Origin: Erysipelotrichaceae bacterium | Lineage (GTDB): Bacteria; Bacillota_I; Bacilli_A; Erysipelotrichales; Erysipelotrichaceae | DNA length: 10,469 nucleotides | Direction: 5' to 3' | Assembly: GCA_003510215.1 (NCBI GenBank) | Contig: DOKQ01000013.1 | Coordinates: 1 to 10,469, forward strand | In this document: in pieces, positions 1 through 6,252 of the stretch | How the letters are laid out: every line of letters starts with the position of its first letter | How positions within the stretch are numbered: position 1 is the first letter of the stretch | Notes under the pieces: generated by a model | Told to the model about the DNA's origin: nothing | The model's database searches: none | What the model saw: the letters and a program-made list of their open reading frames with translations, nothing else | Made by a program: the position numbers and the translations under genes

Positions 1-42
1 ATGTCATGATATGATGATGTCGCAATTGATGGGAGTGGTGGC

Positions 43-645
43 ATGCAGACATTTGTAAATCAGCCAAAAACAAAACGTGGTCAGGCCACGTTGGATCGTC
101 TAACAAATTCAGCGGAGCAGTTATTTCTCCAAAAGGGATTTCATGCAACGTCGATTAATGATATAACGAGTTTGGCAAGCGTTGCTCCTGGAACTTTTTA
201 CATCTATTTTGAAGATAAGATGAGTTTGTATCGCTATTTGCTTTTGCAATACAGTCATCGTATTCGCATGAATATTGCTAAAGCGATTAAGAACTGTGAT
301 TCTAGAAAAGAAGCTGAACGTCTTGGCTTAAAGGCTTTTCTACAGTTTATTTATGATAACAAGCACATCTATAACATTATATGGGAATCTTTGTATATTG
401 AGAAAAAATTGTTTGTGGATTACTATACAAAATTTGCTCAAAACTATGTGACGCAAATTGAGATTGCTCAAGCGAATCAGGAAATGAAAATGTATGACCC
501 AGAGGTTATCAGTTTTCTTTTGATGGGTATTTCAAACTTTATCGGTTTGAACTGGGTTATGTTTAAGGATGAAAGTGAATTTGATTATGTAGTCGATCAG
601 GTGATTGAGATTTTAGATAAGGGTCTGTTTGCTACAAAAGAGTAA
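43..645 (+). CDS. TetR/AcrR-family transcriptional regulator
   Basis: A 200-residue protein, the usual length for TetR repressors, which bind operators as dimers and release DNA when a small ligand enters the C-terminal domain. The N-terminal DNA-binding part is clear: a first helix around residues 14-31 (ending LFLQKGF), then a helix-turn-helix at about 37-59 with ATSINDIT, the recognition-helix stretch GTFYIYF and EDKMSLY. The C-terminal half (about 65-200) is helical and aromatic-rich and gives no hint of the ligand. The ATG at 43 follows GGGAGTGG at 30-37. An in-frame ATG at position 1 runs into TGA after two codons, so 43 is the start. It ends 26 nt before coaD with no hairpin between, so the two may be co-transcribed. 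The target genes are unknown; control of coaD or of itself would be a guess. Confidence 0.9.
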   Translation: MQTFVNQPKTKRGQATLDRLTNSAEQLFLQKGFHATSINDITSLASVAPGTFYIYFEDKMSLYRYLLLQYSHRIRMNIAKAIKNCDSRKEAERLGLKAFLQFIYDNKHIYNIIWESLYIEKKLFVDYYTKFAQNYVTQIEIAQANQEMKMYDPEVISFLLMGISNFIGLNWVMFKDESEFDYVVDQVIEILDKGLFATKE

Positions 646-671
646 AACACACCTTTTTTCTTGGAGGGCGT

Positions 672-1148
672 ATGAAGGCATTATATCCGGGATCATTTGA
701 TCCATTAACGAATGGGCATCTTGATATTATTGAACGTGCTAGTAAAATCGCAGATGAACTGGTTGTTGCAGTAATGATTAATCCTGATAAAAGGGTTTTA
801 TTTAGTCTGCAAGAACGAGTAGACATGATTCAGCAGGCAGTCGCACACATTCCTAATGTAAGTGTTGTCGCTAGTGAAGGATTAACCATTCATCTTGCAA
901 ATCGCCTCAATGCTTCTGTTTTGGTTCGTGGAATTCGGGCGGTAATGGATTATGAGTTTGAGTTACAACAGTCTACCGCAAATATGATGTTGGATCCTTC
1001 AATTGAATCCATTTTCTTTGTGGCGCGTCCAGAGGTTTCTTTTATCTCTTCTTCAGTCGTCAAGAGTATTGTGCAAAGCGGTGGAGATGCCTCTGCTTTT
1101 GTTCCAAAAGCAATTTTCACAGCTCTTGAGGAGAAGATTCATGGGTAA
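672..1148 (+). CDS. coaD: phosphopantetheine adenylyltransferase (CoaD)
   Basis: Cytoplasmic enzyme of coenzyme A synthesis that transfers AMP from ATP to 4'-phosphopantetheine, giving dephospho-CoA. The 158 residues match the usual family length of about 160. Family marks visible: the N-terminal nucleotide-binding motif with PGSFDP (6-11) and TNGH (13-16, the T/HxGH signature), RGIRA at 86-90, DYEFELQ at 93-99, and the C-terminal SFISSSVVK (123-131) ATP-binding motif. The ATG at 672 has a strong GGAGGG site five bases upstream. The last 8 nt overlap maf, whose ribosome binding site lies inside coaD, so the two are probably translated from one message. The usual bacterial neighbour rsmD is not visible here; a TetR gene sits upstream instead. 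Confidence 0.97.
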   Translation: MKALYPGSFDPLTNGHLDIIERASKIADELVVAVMINPDKRVLFSLQERVDMIQQAVAHIPNVSVVASEGLTIHLANRLNASVLVRGIRAVMDYEFELQQSTANMMLDPSIESIFFVARPEVSFISSSVVKSIVQSGGDASAFVPKAIFTALEEKIHG

Positions 1149-1698
1149 TCAACTGATACTAGCATCGAAGTCACCACGTCGTAGAGAACTGTTAGCTCTA
1201 TGTGGTGTTGAATTTATAAGCGTAGAAGCAGATGTGGATGAGACTTTTGATCCAACCATGGATGTTGTTTCTGCGTGTGAATCGATTGCATTGAAAAAGG
1301 CATCGAAAGTACTGTCACTTCACCCCCATGCGGTGGTTTTAGGTTCTGATACGATTGTTGTAGTAGATAACAAAATCTTAGGTAAACCAGCGAATGAGGA
1401 AGATGCTTTTCGAATGTTAAGGCTTTTATCAAGTCGTACCCATCAGGTTATCACTTCGGTTGCAATCATCTCAAAAGCTCATCAGGATGTCTTTACGAGT
1501 ATTGTAGATGTGAAGATGATTGAACTGAGCGACCAAATGATTTTGGATTATATTCGTACAGGAGAGCCGTTTGATAAGGCAGGCGCGTATGGAATTCAAG
1601 GTAAAGCAGCGACCTTCGTGGAATGGATTTCAGGAGATTATTATGCAGTCATGGGATTGCCGGTTGTCAAAGTTGCGCAAAGATTGAAAAATATATAG
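1141..1698 (+). CDS. maf: Maf/YhdE-type nucleoside triphosphate pyrophosphatase
   Basis: A 185-residue member of the Maf family, which hydrolyses canonical or modified nucleoside triphosphates to monophosphate plus pyrophosphate; the YhdE-like branch acts on dTTP and UTP. Visible motifs: SKSPRRREL (9-17, phosphate-binding loop), DETF (33-36), GSDTIV (68-73, with Asp70 as the expected catalytic base), LGKPANEEDAF (80-90) and AGAYGIQGKAA (147-157). The frame is open further upstream (ATG at 1003), but that would overlap coaD by about 145 nt and lacks the family N-terminus. The ATG at 1141 follows GAGGAGA with about seven bases of spacing and gives the canonical start. No terminator hairpin is visible between this gene and the tRNA gene, so read-through into the tRNA is possible. 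The dTTPase/UTPase assignment rests on general resemblance. Confidence 0.95.
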   Translation: MGNQLILASKSPRRRELLALCGVEFISVEADVDETFDPTMDVVSACESIALKKASKVLSLHPHAVVLGSDTIVVVDNKILGKPANEEDAFRMLRLLSSRTHQVITSVAIISKAHQDVFTSIVDVKMIELSDQMILDYIRTGEPFDKAGAYGIQGKAATFVEWISGDYYAVMGLPVVKVAQRLKNI

Positions 1699-1706
1699 TT
1701 TTAGGG

Positions 1707-1735
1707 TTGCAAATTGTCTTGTTTTTTATTATTAT
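1707..1735 (+). promoter_or_regulatory. probable sigma-A promoter of the tRNA gene
   Basis: TTGCAA at 1707-1712 and TATTAT at 1730-1735 are separated by 17 nt. A perfect TATAAT lies at 1733-1738, but its distance from this -35 would be 20 nt. Either choice puts the start of transcription a few bases before the tRNA 5' end at 1747. Confidence 0.5.
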
Positions 1736-1746
1736 AATAAGGCATT

Positions 1747-1820
1747 GCCGCCATAGTTCAATGGTAAAACGGAGCAATGGTAATGCTCAGTTCCCAGTTC
1801 AATTCTGGGTGGCGGCACCA
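1747..1820 (+). tRNA. tRNA-Thr (anticodon GGT)
   Basis: A full cloverleaf with an encoded CCA end. The acceptor stem is GCCGCCA (1747-1753) with TGGCGGC (1810-1816), then discriminator A1817 and CCA. The D arm GTTC/AAAC has three pairs and a C-A mismatch at its inner end. The anticodon stem is GAGCA (1772-1776) with TGCTC (1784-1788); its 7-nt loop ATGGTAA places GGT at 1779-1781 after the invariant T. The variable loop is four nt (AGTT). The T arm is CCCAG/CTGGG around TTCAATT. Anticodon GGU reads ACC and ACU (threonine). The G1-C72 and C2-G71 pairs agree with known threonyl-tRNA synthetase identity elements. Confidence 0.95.
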
Positions 1821-1830
1821 TGAACTACTA

Positions 1831-1861
1831 AACCCACAAGATCCATGTGGGTTTTCATTTT
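1831..1861 (+). terminator. intrinsic terminator after tRNA-Thr
   Basis: An 8-bp perfect stem, AACCCACA (1831-1838) with TGTGGGTT (1846-1853), encloses a 7-nt loop and is followed by the T-rich tail TTCATTTT. It lies ten bases after the CCA end. Confidence 0.85.
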
Positions 1862-1893
1862 GTGTTGAACTAACCGTTTGCAAGTGTGATTAC

Positions 1894-1922
1894 TGTACAT
1901 TTGTGGTTAAATAGAGTAGAAT
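1894..1922 (+). promoter_or_regulatory. candidate promoter of the 70-codon gene
   Basis: TGTACA (1894-1899) and TAGAAT (1917-1922) are 17 nt apart, matching sigma-A hexamers at 4/6 and 5/6 positions. Transcription would start near 1929, leaving a leader of about 40 nt. The gene lies after the tRNA terminator and therefore needs its own promoter. Confidence 0.4.
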
Positions 1923-1968
1923 ACGTGTAGTTTAGAAGAATAACAGTCTAAATAAAGAAGGTGAATTT

Positions 1969-2181
1969 ATGCGAAGCAATATGCTTAAGCGGATGATTTA
2001 TCTTGGTATAAAAAAATATATTGAAGATCATCCCGAAAACAACTACCCAACAACTGAATTTGTAGCTCAGCTGTTTGCCAACTACTATTCATTTGATGAA
2101 GTTACAATTGAGTTACAGAATCTTGTTAATGAAGGTTCTATCCATCAAATCGAACACAACCTTTGGAATCTAGTTGCCTAG
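1969..2181 (+). CDS. small protein of unknown function (70 aa)
   Basis: I do not recognise this protein. It is likely real: the ATG follows a good ribosome binding site (AAGAAGGTGA, 1955-1964), a plausible promoter lies upstream, and a strong terminator starts within its last codons. It is soluble-looking, with no signal peptide or membrane segment. The N-terminus is basic (MRSNMLKRM, then KK at 15-16). Residues 28-50 look helical and acidic (TEFVAQLF, FDEVTIELQ), ending in LVNEGSIHQIEHNLWNLV. That helix-turn-strand pattern resembles the end of a winged-helix domain, but this is only an impression. The last 12 nt overlap the 3' end of the convergent DUF1622 gene. No function can be assigned from neighbours. 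Confidence 0.7.
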   Translation: MRSNMLKRMIYLGIKKYIEDHPENNYPTTEFVAQLFANYYSFDEVTIELQNLVNEGSIHQIEHNLWNLVA

Positions 2182-2191
2182 ATTCTTTTTT
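2166..2191 (+). terminator. intrinsic terminator overlapping two convergent stop codons
   Basis: A perfect 8-bp stem, GAATCTAG (2166-2173) and CTAGATTC (2178-2185), with TTGC loop and six T (2186-2191). The plus-strand stop TAG (2179-2181) lies in the 3' arm and the minus-strand stop (CTA at 2170-2172) in the 5' arm. On the minus strand the hairpin has no T tract after it, so it should terminate mainly plus-strand transcripts. Confidence 0.85.
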
Positions 2192-2523
2192 ATTGCGTCT
2201 ATGTGATGGGTTACCTCGTATCGCACCAATAAGGTGACAACCACGTGTAATAATAAGATAGCTCCAATAAGCATTAAATCTTCGTTGTCTCGAATCGTAA
2301 TCAATCGTAGTATCTCGGCTGCTAGCAGTACCTGAATACCAATCGCAAAGCTTCTTCCAAGTCGTAGTGCGATCTCTTCAATCTTAATTTTTCGTAGCCA
2401 AAAACCAAATGCCTGAATGGATGAAAATAGTAAGATGATCGATCCGAGTGTATTAAGTATCGTTACTGTGATGGTAACCATTCCATTGCTAAGCAAATGC
2501 AACTGGTTAAGTAAACTATACAT
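2170..2523 (-). CDS. DUF1622-family membrane protein, copy A
   Basis: A 117-residue integral membrane protein resembling the uncharacterised DUF1622 family. Three hydrophobic segments are visible at about 15-42, 57-75 and 83-102, with short charged loops (RKIKIEE before the second). The conserved core runs from LRLGR (53-57) through AAEILRLITIRD (68-79) to LLHVVVTLLV (91-100). No function is known to me. A paralogue lies immediately upstream on the same strand; over the 52-residue core, 34 positions are identical. The ATG follows GGAAGGGAG and the gene has its own promoter just past the paralogue's terminator, so the two are separately transcribed. Its 3' end overlaps the convergent 70-codon gene, and no minus-strand terminator with a T tract is visible downstream. 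Family membership is from memory of the RLGR...AADIL pattern. Confidence 0.8.
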   Translation of the reverse strand: MYSLLNQLHLLSNGMVTITVTILNTLGSIILLFSSIQAFGFWLRKIKIEEIALRLGRSFAIGIQVLLAAEILRLITIRDNEDLMLIGAILLLHVVVTLLVRYEVTHHIDAIKKNLGN

Positions 2524-2555
2524 GTTCTCCCTTCCTTTCTGAAGTCATTGTATCG

Positions 2556-2583
2556 ATTGTACCATAGAAAAAATATAAAGCAA
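2556..2583 (-). promoter_or_regulatory. promoter of DUF1622 copy A, extended -10
   Basis: Read on the minus strand: TTGCTT (2583-2578), a 16-nt spacer, then TACAAT (2561-2556) preceded by TGG, making the extended -10 TGGTACAAT. A second TACAAT lies nine bases downstream (2552-2547). It sits between the terminator of copy B and the start of copy A. Confidence 0.6.
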
Positions 2584-2589
2584 GGGTAT

Positions 2590-2611
2590 AAAAAAGCTAG
2601 GTTTCCCTAGC
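2590..2611 (-). terminator. intrinsic terminator of DUF1622 copy B
   Basis: On the minus strand, GCTAGG, a GAAA tetraloop and CCTAGC (2611-2596) are followed by six T (2595-2590). The gene's stop codon TAG (2609-2607) is inside the 5' arm. The stem is short (6 bp), but the GNRA loop and T run support it. Confidence 0.8.
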
Positions 2612-2990
2612 AGTTTCTACAATGTTCGTCGAGTTCTTCTTCTTCCACAACGGATTTAACACTGTGATGTACTTCCCAGCTGACAAGAACAGTCACTATC
2701 ACGTGTAGTAAAATAACCGCACCGACAATGTAAATGTCCTCAGTATCCCGAATCGTGATTAAGCGCAGAATTTCTGCCGCAAGATAAAACTGTAAACCCA
2801 TCGCAATCCCGCGTCCCAGACGGATGCGTAGTTCTGTCGATGTTTTATAGTAATTCAGGCGAAGAAACTTGTAAAAAGTTATCAGTGAAATATAAACAAT
2901 AATTGCTGCTCCGATAAGTTCAAGAATAACCATCAGGATGTTTGTCATATCAAGAACAAAGTGATGTAACAACGAATAAATTTCAGCCAT
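2607..2990 (-). CDS. DUF1622-family membrane protein, copy B
   Basis: A 127-residue paralogue of the downstream DUF1622-like gene, with three predicted membrane segments (about 14-42, 62-80 and 86-104). It has the same core: IRLGRG (56-61), AAEILRLITIRDTED (71-85) and LLHVIVTVLV (94-103). It differs by a longer, strongly acidic cytoplasmic-looking tail, VEEEELDEHCRNC, with two cysteines three residues apart at the very end; copy A lacks this. The ATG follows a strong AGGGAGGG site and a good promoter 40-70 nt upstream. Its stop codon lies in a terminator, so it appears to be a single-gene transcript. In family members I recall, the middle of the core reads more like AADILRT followed by a proline-containing turn; here both copies have ILRLITIRD, suggesting a divergent branch. 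Function unknown. Confidence 0.82.
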   Translation of the reverse strand: MAEIYSLLHHFVLDMTNILMVILELIGAAIIVYISLITFYKFLRLNYYKTSTELRIRLGRGIAMGLQFYLAAEILRLITIRDTEDIYIVGAVILLHVIVTVLVSWEVHHSVKSVVEEEELDEHCRNC

Positions 2991-3029
2991 AATATCCCTC
3001 CCTTTGTATATTTATAAAGTTCATAGAAG

Positions 3030-3058
3030 ATGATACTCCTTATTGATGAAATTGTAAA
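3030..3058 (-). promoter_or_regulatory. sigma-A promoter of DUF1622 copy B
   Basis: On the minus strand, TTTACA (3058-3053), a 17-nt spacer and TATCAT (3035-3030), each matching consensus at five of six bases. The predicted transcription start near 3023 gives a leader of about 33 nt containing the ribosome binding site. Confidence 0.65.
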
Positions 3059-3080
3059 GAAGAAAAGTGAAATAGTTGAC

Positions 3081-3107
3081 AAAAGAAAGGCAAATCAACG
3101 ATTTGCC
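3081..3107 (-). terminator. intrinsic terminator of the treP-treC operon
   Basis: On the minus strand GGCAAAT (3107-3101), a 5-nt loop and ATTTGCC (3095-3089) form a 7-bp stem followed by TTTCTTTT. The last base of the treC stop codon TAG is the first base of the stem. Confidence 0.8.
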
Positions 3108-4732
3108 TACAGGTTTTTGGATAATACGAGCACTTCATAAGGTCGAAGTGTGTAAGATGGAGAAAGTGTAGATGTGGAATAATTGGATAATAAGACATGG
3201 AGTGTTGCATCTATTTCTATACTAACATCTTCTTCAAAGAAGTTGGCATAAACATAGATAGCCTTGTTCTCAAGTTCTCTTAAGAAAGCATAGACTCTTG
3301 GATGATCCTGTAAGAGTGGTGAATACCATCCTGTCTGAATCACTTCGTGCTTTTTTCTTAGCATAATTAACTTTTGATAATAGGCGAAGATTGAATTCGG
3401 ATCTTCCATGCTCTGTTGTACATTGATGGTCTTGTAATTATCAATGACATCAATCCACGGTTGAACATCGCTGAATCCCGCAAAGTCTTGATCATCCCAT
3501 TGAACCGGAGTTCGACTGTTATCTCGAGATCGTTCCATGATGATTTGCATTACTTCATCATGTGATAATCCACGATCTTTAAGAATCTGATAGTGATTCA
3601 ATGATTCAATGTCACGATATTTATCCATCGTATCAAAGTGTGCGTTGGTCATGCCAATTTCTTCCCCTTGATAAATATAGGGTGTACCCCGTTGTAAGTG
3701 AATGACAGTGGCGAGCATTTTAGCAGATTCCTTATGGTATTGATGTTCATTACCGAAGCGGGAAACAATCCGTGGCTGATCATGATTGCACCAGAAGAGT
3801 GCTTGCCAACCACCACCTTCCTGCATTTGTGTCTGCCAATCATTGAATAGTTTTTTGAGTGCAAAGAAATCCAGTTTTCCAAGCGCCCATTTCTGATTGT
3901 TTGGATAATCAACTTTTAGATGATGGAAATTGAATACCATGGATAATTCTTTGCCACTTTTATGTGAATAGTTAATGCAGTTTTCAATACTTGTACTGGA
4001 CATTTCACCAACAGTCATAAGATTTGGATTCTGTCCAAAGGATTCTTGATTGAGCTCTTGTAAATAGGCGTGGATATTGGGCCCATCTGTATAGAAACGC
4101 CGTCCATCGCCTTCGAAATCATCTTCAAATGATTCTGGTTTTGAAATCAGATTGACAACATCGAATCTAAATCCATCAACACCGATGTCTAGCCAGAAGT
4201 GAACAATCTTATATAACTCCTGTCGTACTTCCGGATTATCCCAATTGAGATCTGCTTGATGTTTATCAAAAAGATGTAAATAATACATACCTAATTCATC
4301 AACATATTCAAAGGCGTTTCCACCAAACTTAGATTCCCAGTTCACTTTTTCTTTCGTGAAAATATAGTAATCCATGTATTTCTTTTCTTTGTTTAATGCT
4401 TTTTGGAACCACGTGTGATCTGTAGATGTATGATTAAACACCATATCAAGCATGATTCCAATATGTTTCTCTTTTGCTTTATGGACGAGTTCTTTAAAAT
4501 CGTCCATGGTACCAAACCGTTCGCTAATTTTGCAATAGTCCGCAACATCATATCCGTTGTCATAGAGCGGAGAAGGGAAGATGGGTGTCAACCAAAGCAT
4601 GTCAACACCCAATGTTTCTAAATAATCCAGTTTTGAGATTATTCCCTGCAGATCCCCGATACCATCATGGTTAGAGTCTTTGAAGGAAACCGGATAAATC
4701 TGATAGACAACAGAATTATGTATGGAACGCAT
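3107..4732 (-). CDS. treC: trehalose-6-phosphate hydrolase (TreC/TreA, GH13)
   Basis: A 541-residue cytoplasmic glycoside hydrolase of family 13 that splits trehalose-6-phosphate into glucose and glucose-6-phosphate. The (beta/alpha)8 barrel motifs are intact: DMVFNH (96-101), GFRFD with nucleophile Asp191, TVGE with acid/base Glu243, and CNHDQPR with transition-state Asp318. The stretch MVFNFHHLKVDY (265-276) followed by WQ and GGGWQALFWCNHDQ (306-319) is characteristic of phosphotrehalase rather than of the close relative oligo-1,6-glucosidase. The length fits the family (about 540-560). The ATG overlaps the treP stop by one base (TAATG), so translation is probably coupled; only a weak AGAG precedes it. 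Control should come from the treP promoter. The EIIBC gene next door confirms the phosphorylated substrate. Confidence 0.95.
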   Translation of the reverse strand: MRSIHNSVVYQIYPVSFKDSNHDGIGDLQGIISKLDYLETLGVDMLWLTPIFPSPLYDNGYDVADYCKISERFGTMDDFKELVHKAKEKHIGIMLDMVFNHTSTDHTWFQKALNKEKKYMDYYIFTKEKVNWESKFGGNAFEYVDELGMYYLHLFDKHQADLNWDNPEVRQELYKIVHFWLDIGVDGFRFDVVNLISKPESFEDDFEGDGRRFYTDGPNIHAYLQELNQESFGQNPNLMTVGEMSSTSIENCINYSHKSGKELSMVFNFHHLKVDYPNNQKWALGKLDFFALKKLFNDWQTQMQEGGGWQALFWCNHDQPRIVSRFGNEHQYHKESAKMLATVIHLQRGTPYIYQGEEIGMTNAHFDTMDKYRDIESLNHYQILKDRGLSHDEVMQIIMERSRDNSRTPVQWDDQDFAGFSDVQPWIDVIDNYKTINVQQSMEDPNSIFAYYQKLIMLRKKHEVIQTGWYSPLLQDHPRVYAFLRELENKAIYVYANFFEEDVSIEIDATLHVLLSNYSTSTLSPSYTLRPYEVLVLSKNL

Positions 4733-6150
4733 TAACGCTCTTCGGCTGGAAGTTTCTTTTGACCAACAACATATGTGATTGCGAACGGAACGATGATGGC
4801 AATAAGCATTGCCACGACGAAGTTAAGCATATGTTGAGGTTGAATGGATAAGAATCCAGGTAAACCACCGACACCAATGGAATTTGCCATGACGCTCATA
4901 GCCACTGAATAGGTGCCTGCAAGAGCAGAACCGATAATTGCACCGATAAACGGGAATAAGTATTTTAGGTTCACCCCATACATCGCAGGCTCTGTTACAC
5001 CGAGATAACAAGAGATTGCGGCAGGAATGGACACCTGTTGAGCGCGTTCATTATTTTTTTGTAAAAAGATCATGGCCATAACAGCAGATCCTTGAGCAAT
5101 GTTTGAAAGAGCAATCATTGGCCATAACATGGTTCCCCCAAAATCAGCAGTCAATTGGATGTCAATTGCATTTGTCATATGATGCAATCCGGTAATAACT
5201 AGTGGTGCATATAGGAAGCCGAAGATACTTGCAAATAACCATCCGACCACGGAGGTAAGCCCAGCGTAAACAACATTAGAAATCCAACTACCGATAGCCC
5301 AACCGATTGGACCAAGAACAACGTGTGCTACGATGACAGCAGGTAATAAAGACATAAATGGTACCACAATCATCATAACGTATTCAGGAGTAACTTTTCT
5401 CCAGAATTTTTCCAGGTATACAAGAACAAATCCAGCCATCATCGCCGGTATAACCTGAGCTTGATAACCAATCATATTGATTTGCACAAATCCGAAATCC
5501 CAGAATGGAATATCGGCTCCGCCCGCAACACCATAAGCATTCAGTAATTGTGGTGAAACAAGTGTAATCCCTAGAACGATACCAAGAATTTCAGATGTTC
5601 CCATTTTGCGTGAAATGGACCAGGTAACTCCAACCGGTAAGAAGTGGAAAACAGCTTCACCGATGAGCCATAGAAAATGATGCATTCCTGCCCAGAAAAC
5701 AGAAACTTCGGTCAATGCCTTTGTACCATCTTCCAATAATTTAATATCACCAATAACGTTTCTAAAACCTAAGATTAACCCCCCGACAACGATGGCAGGA
5801 ATAAGAGGTACAAAAATTTCAGCTAGGTTAGCAATGGCACGTTGTAACAGATTCATGTTACCTTTAGCTTCTTGCTTCACCTCTGACTTACTAACACCCT
5901 TAATTCCGGACTCTTCCGCAAAATCATTGTAGAAATCTGCAACAGCATTTCCGATAATTACCTGAAACTGTCCAGATTGTGTGAATGTTCCTTTAACAGA
6001 ACCTAAAGCTTCAATCCCCTTGATATCAGCTTTCTTTGGATCGACAAGAACAAAGCGCATACGTGTAACACAATGAGTTACAGCCTTGATATTATCTTTT
6101 CCACCAACGAACTCTAAGAGTTGTTTGGCATCTTGAGTAAATTTTCCCAT
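4732..6150 (-). CDS. treP: trehalose-specific PTS transporter, EIIBC component (TreP)
   Basis: A 472-residue membrane permease that imports trehalose while phosphorylating it to trehalose-6-phosphate. The N-terminal EIIB domain (about 1-85) carries the phosphorylatable Cys27 in THCVTRMRF. A linker leads to the EIIC domain (about 103-465), with hydrophobic segments near 107-129, 151-175, 185-205, 230-247, 258-282, 293-322, 343-363, 398-422 and 440-464. EIIC signatures include ITGLHHM (319-325) and GVTEPAMYG (384-392). No EIIA domain is fused, so phosphate probably comes from a glucose-type EIIA encoded elsewhere. The ATG has a strong AAAGGAGAG site. It is first in the treP-treC operon, behind a promoter with operator and cre-like sites. 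Specificity for trehalose rather than sucrose is inferred mainly from treC and treR. Confidence 0.95.
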   Translation of the reverse strand: MGKFTQDAKQLLEFVGGKDNIKAVTHCVTRMRFVLVDPKKADIKGIEALGSVKGTFTQSGQFQVIIGNAVADFYNDFAEESGIKGVSKSEVKQEAKGNMNLLQRAIANLAEIFVPLIPAIVVGGLILGFRNVIGDIKLLEDGTKALTEVSVFWAGMHHFLWLIGEAVFHFLPVGVTWSISRKMGTSEILGIVLGITLVSPQLLNAYGVAGGADIPFWDFGFVQINMIGYQAQVIPAMMAGFVLVYLEKFWRKVTPEYVMMIVVPFMSLLPAVIVAHVVLGPIGWAIGSWISNVVYAGLTSVVGWLFASIFGFLYAPLVITGLHHMTNAIDIQLTADFGGTMLWPMIALSNIAQGSAVMAMIFLQKNNERAQQVSIPAAISCYLGVTEPAMYGVNLKYLFPFIGAIIGSALAGTYSVAMSVMANSIGVGGLPGFLSIQPQHMLNFVVAMLIAIIVPFAITYVVGQKKLPAEER

Positions 6151-6179
6151 GTTTACTCTCCTTTCCTTTTATACTTTAA

Positions 6180-6208
6180 ATTTAACTTATACGTACAAGT
6201 TTTGTCAA
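6180..6208 (-). promoter_or_regulatory. treP-treC promoter
   Basis: On the minus strand a perfect -35 TTGACA (6208-6203), a 17-nt spacer and TTAAAT (6185-6180). The TreR-like operator fills the spacer and touches the -10, and the cre-like site covers the -35. The strong -35 and weak -10 fit a promoter held down by repressors. Confidence 0.75.
6184..6201. promoter_or_regulatory. probable TreR operator
   Basis: The 18-bp near-palindrome AACTTATACGTACAAGTT matches its own reverse complement at 16 of 18 positions. It resembles the tre operators of Bacillus TreR, which centre on a TTGTATATACAA-like core. Its place between -35 and -10 means bound repressor would block RNA polymerase directly. Binding by the adjacent treR product is inferred. 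Confidence 0.7.
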
Positions 6209-6217
6209 GCGCTTTCA
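6203..6217. promoter_or_regulatory. cre-like CcpA site over the treP -35
   Basis: TGTCAAGCGCTTTCA contains the palindromic core AAGCGCTT (6207-6214) and, read on the minus strand, begins TGAAAGCG as cre sites do. It is one base longer than the usual 14-bp spacing between outer TG and CA, so it is an imperfect match. The location over the -35 is right for catabolite repression of a trehalose operon. Confidence 0.55.
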
Positions 6218-6227
6218 TAAATAAAAC

Positions 6228-6252
6228 AAAAAAAATGACCATATAGGTCATT
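6228..6252 (-). terminator. intrinsic terminator of treR
   Basis: On the minus strand AATGACC (6252-6246), a 5-nt loop and GGTCATT (6240-6234) are followed by a run of T reaching 6228. The treR stop codon TGA (6250-6248) is within the 5' arm. It separates treR from the treP promoter. Confidence 0.88.

Noticed and set aside
4..14. Small inverted repeat TCATGATATGA upstream of the TetR gene as an autoregulatory operator
   Set aside because: Only 4-bp arms in AT-rich DNA at the window edge; far shorter than typical TetR operators.
2..58. Frame open from the window edge to a TAA at 56-58, possibly the 3' end of an upstream gene overlapping the TetR start
   Set aside because: Only 18 codons are visible, methionine-rich with no recognisable family ending. 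It cannot be told from a chance open frame without the sequence to the left.
1003..1140. N-terminal extension of Maf in the open frame before 1141
   Set aside because: It lies wholly inside coaD, does not resemble Maf N-termini, and the ATG at 1141 has a good ribosome binding site and the family start.
1821..1968. Possible riboswitch or small RNA between the tRNA and the 70-codon gene
   Set aside because: Apart from the tRNA terminator and a candidate promoter I see no conserved leader fold or paired stems.
3075..3081. Plus-strand TTGACA-like sequence near the treC terminator as a promoter
   Set aside because: No matching -10 at suitable distance and no plus-strand gene follows; the region is explained by the minus-strand terminator.
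3649..3912. 87-codon open frame on the minus strand inside treC in another frame
   Set aside because: It overlaps the conserved catalytic region of treC and has no independent signals.
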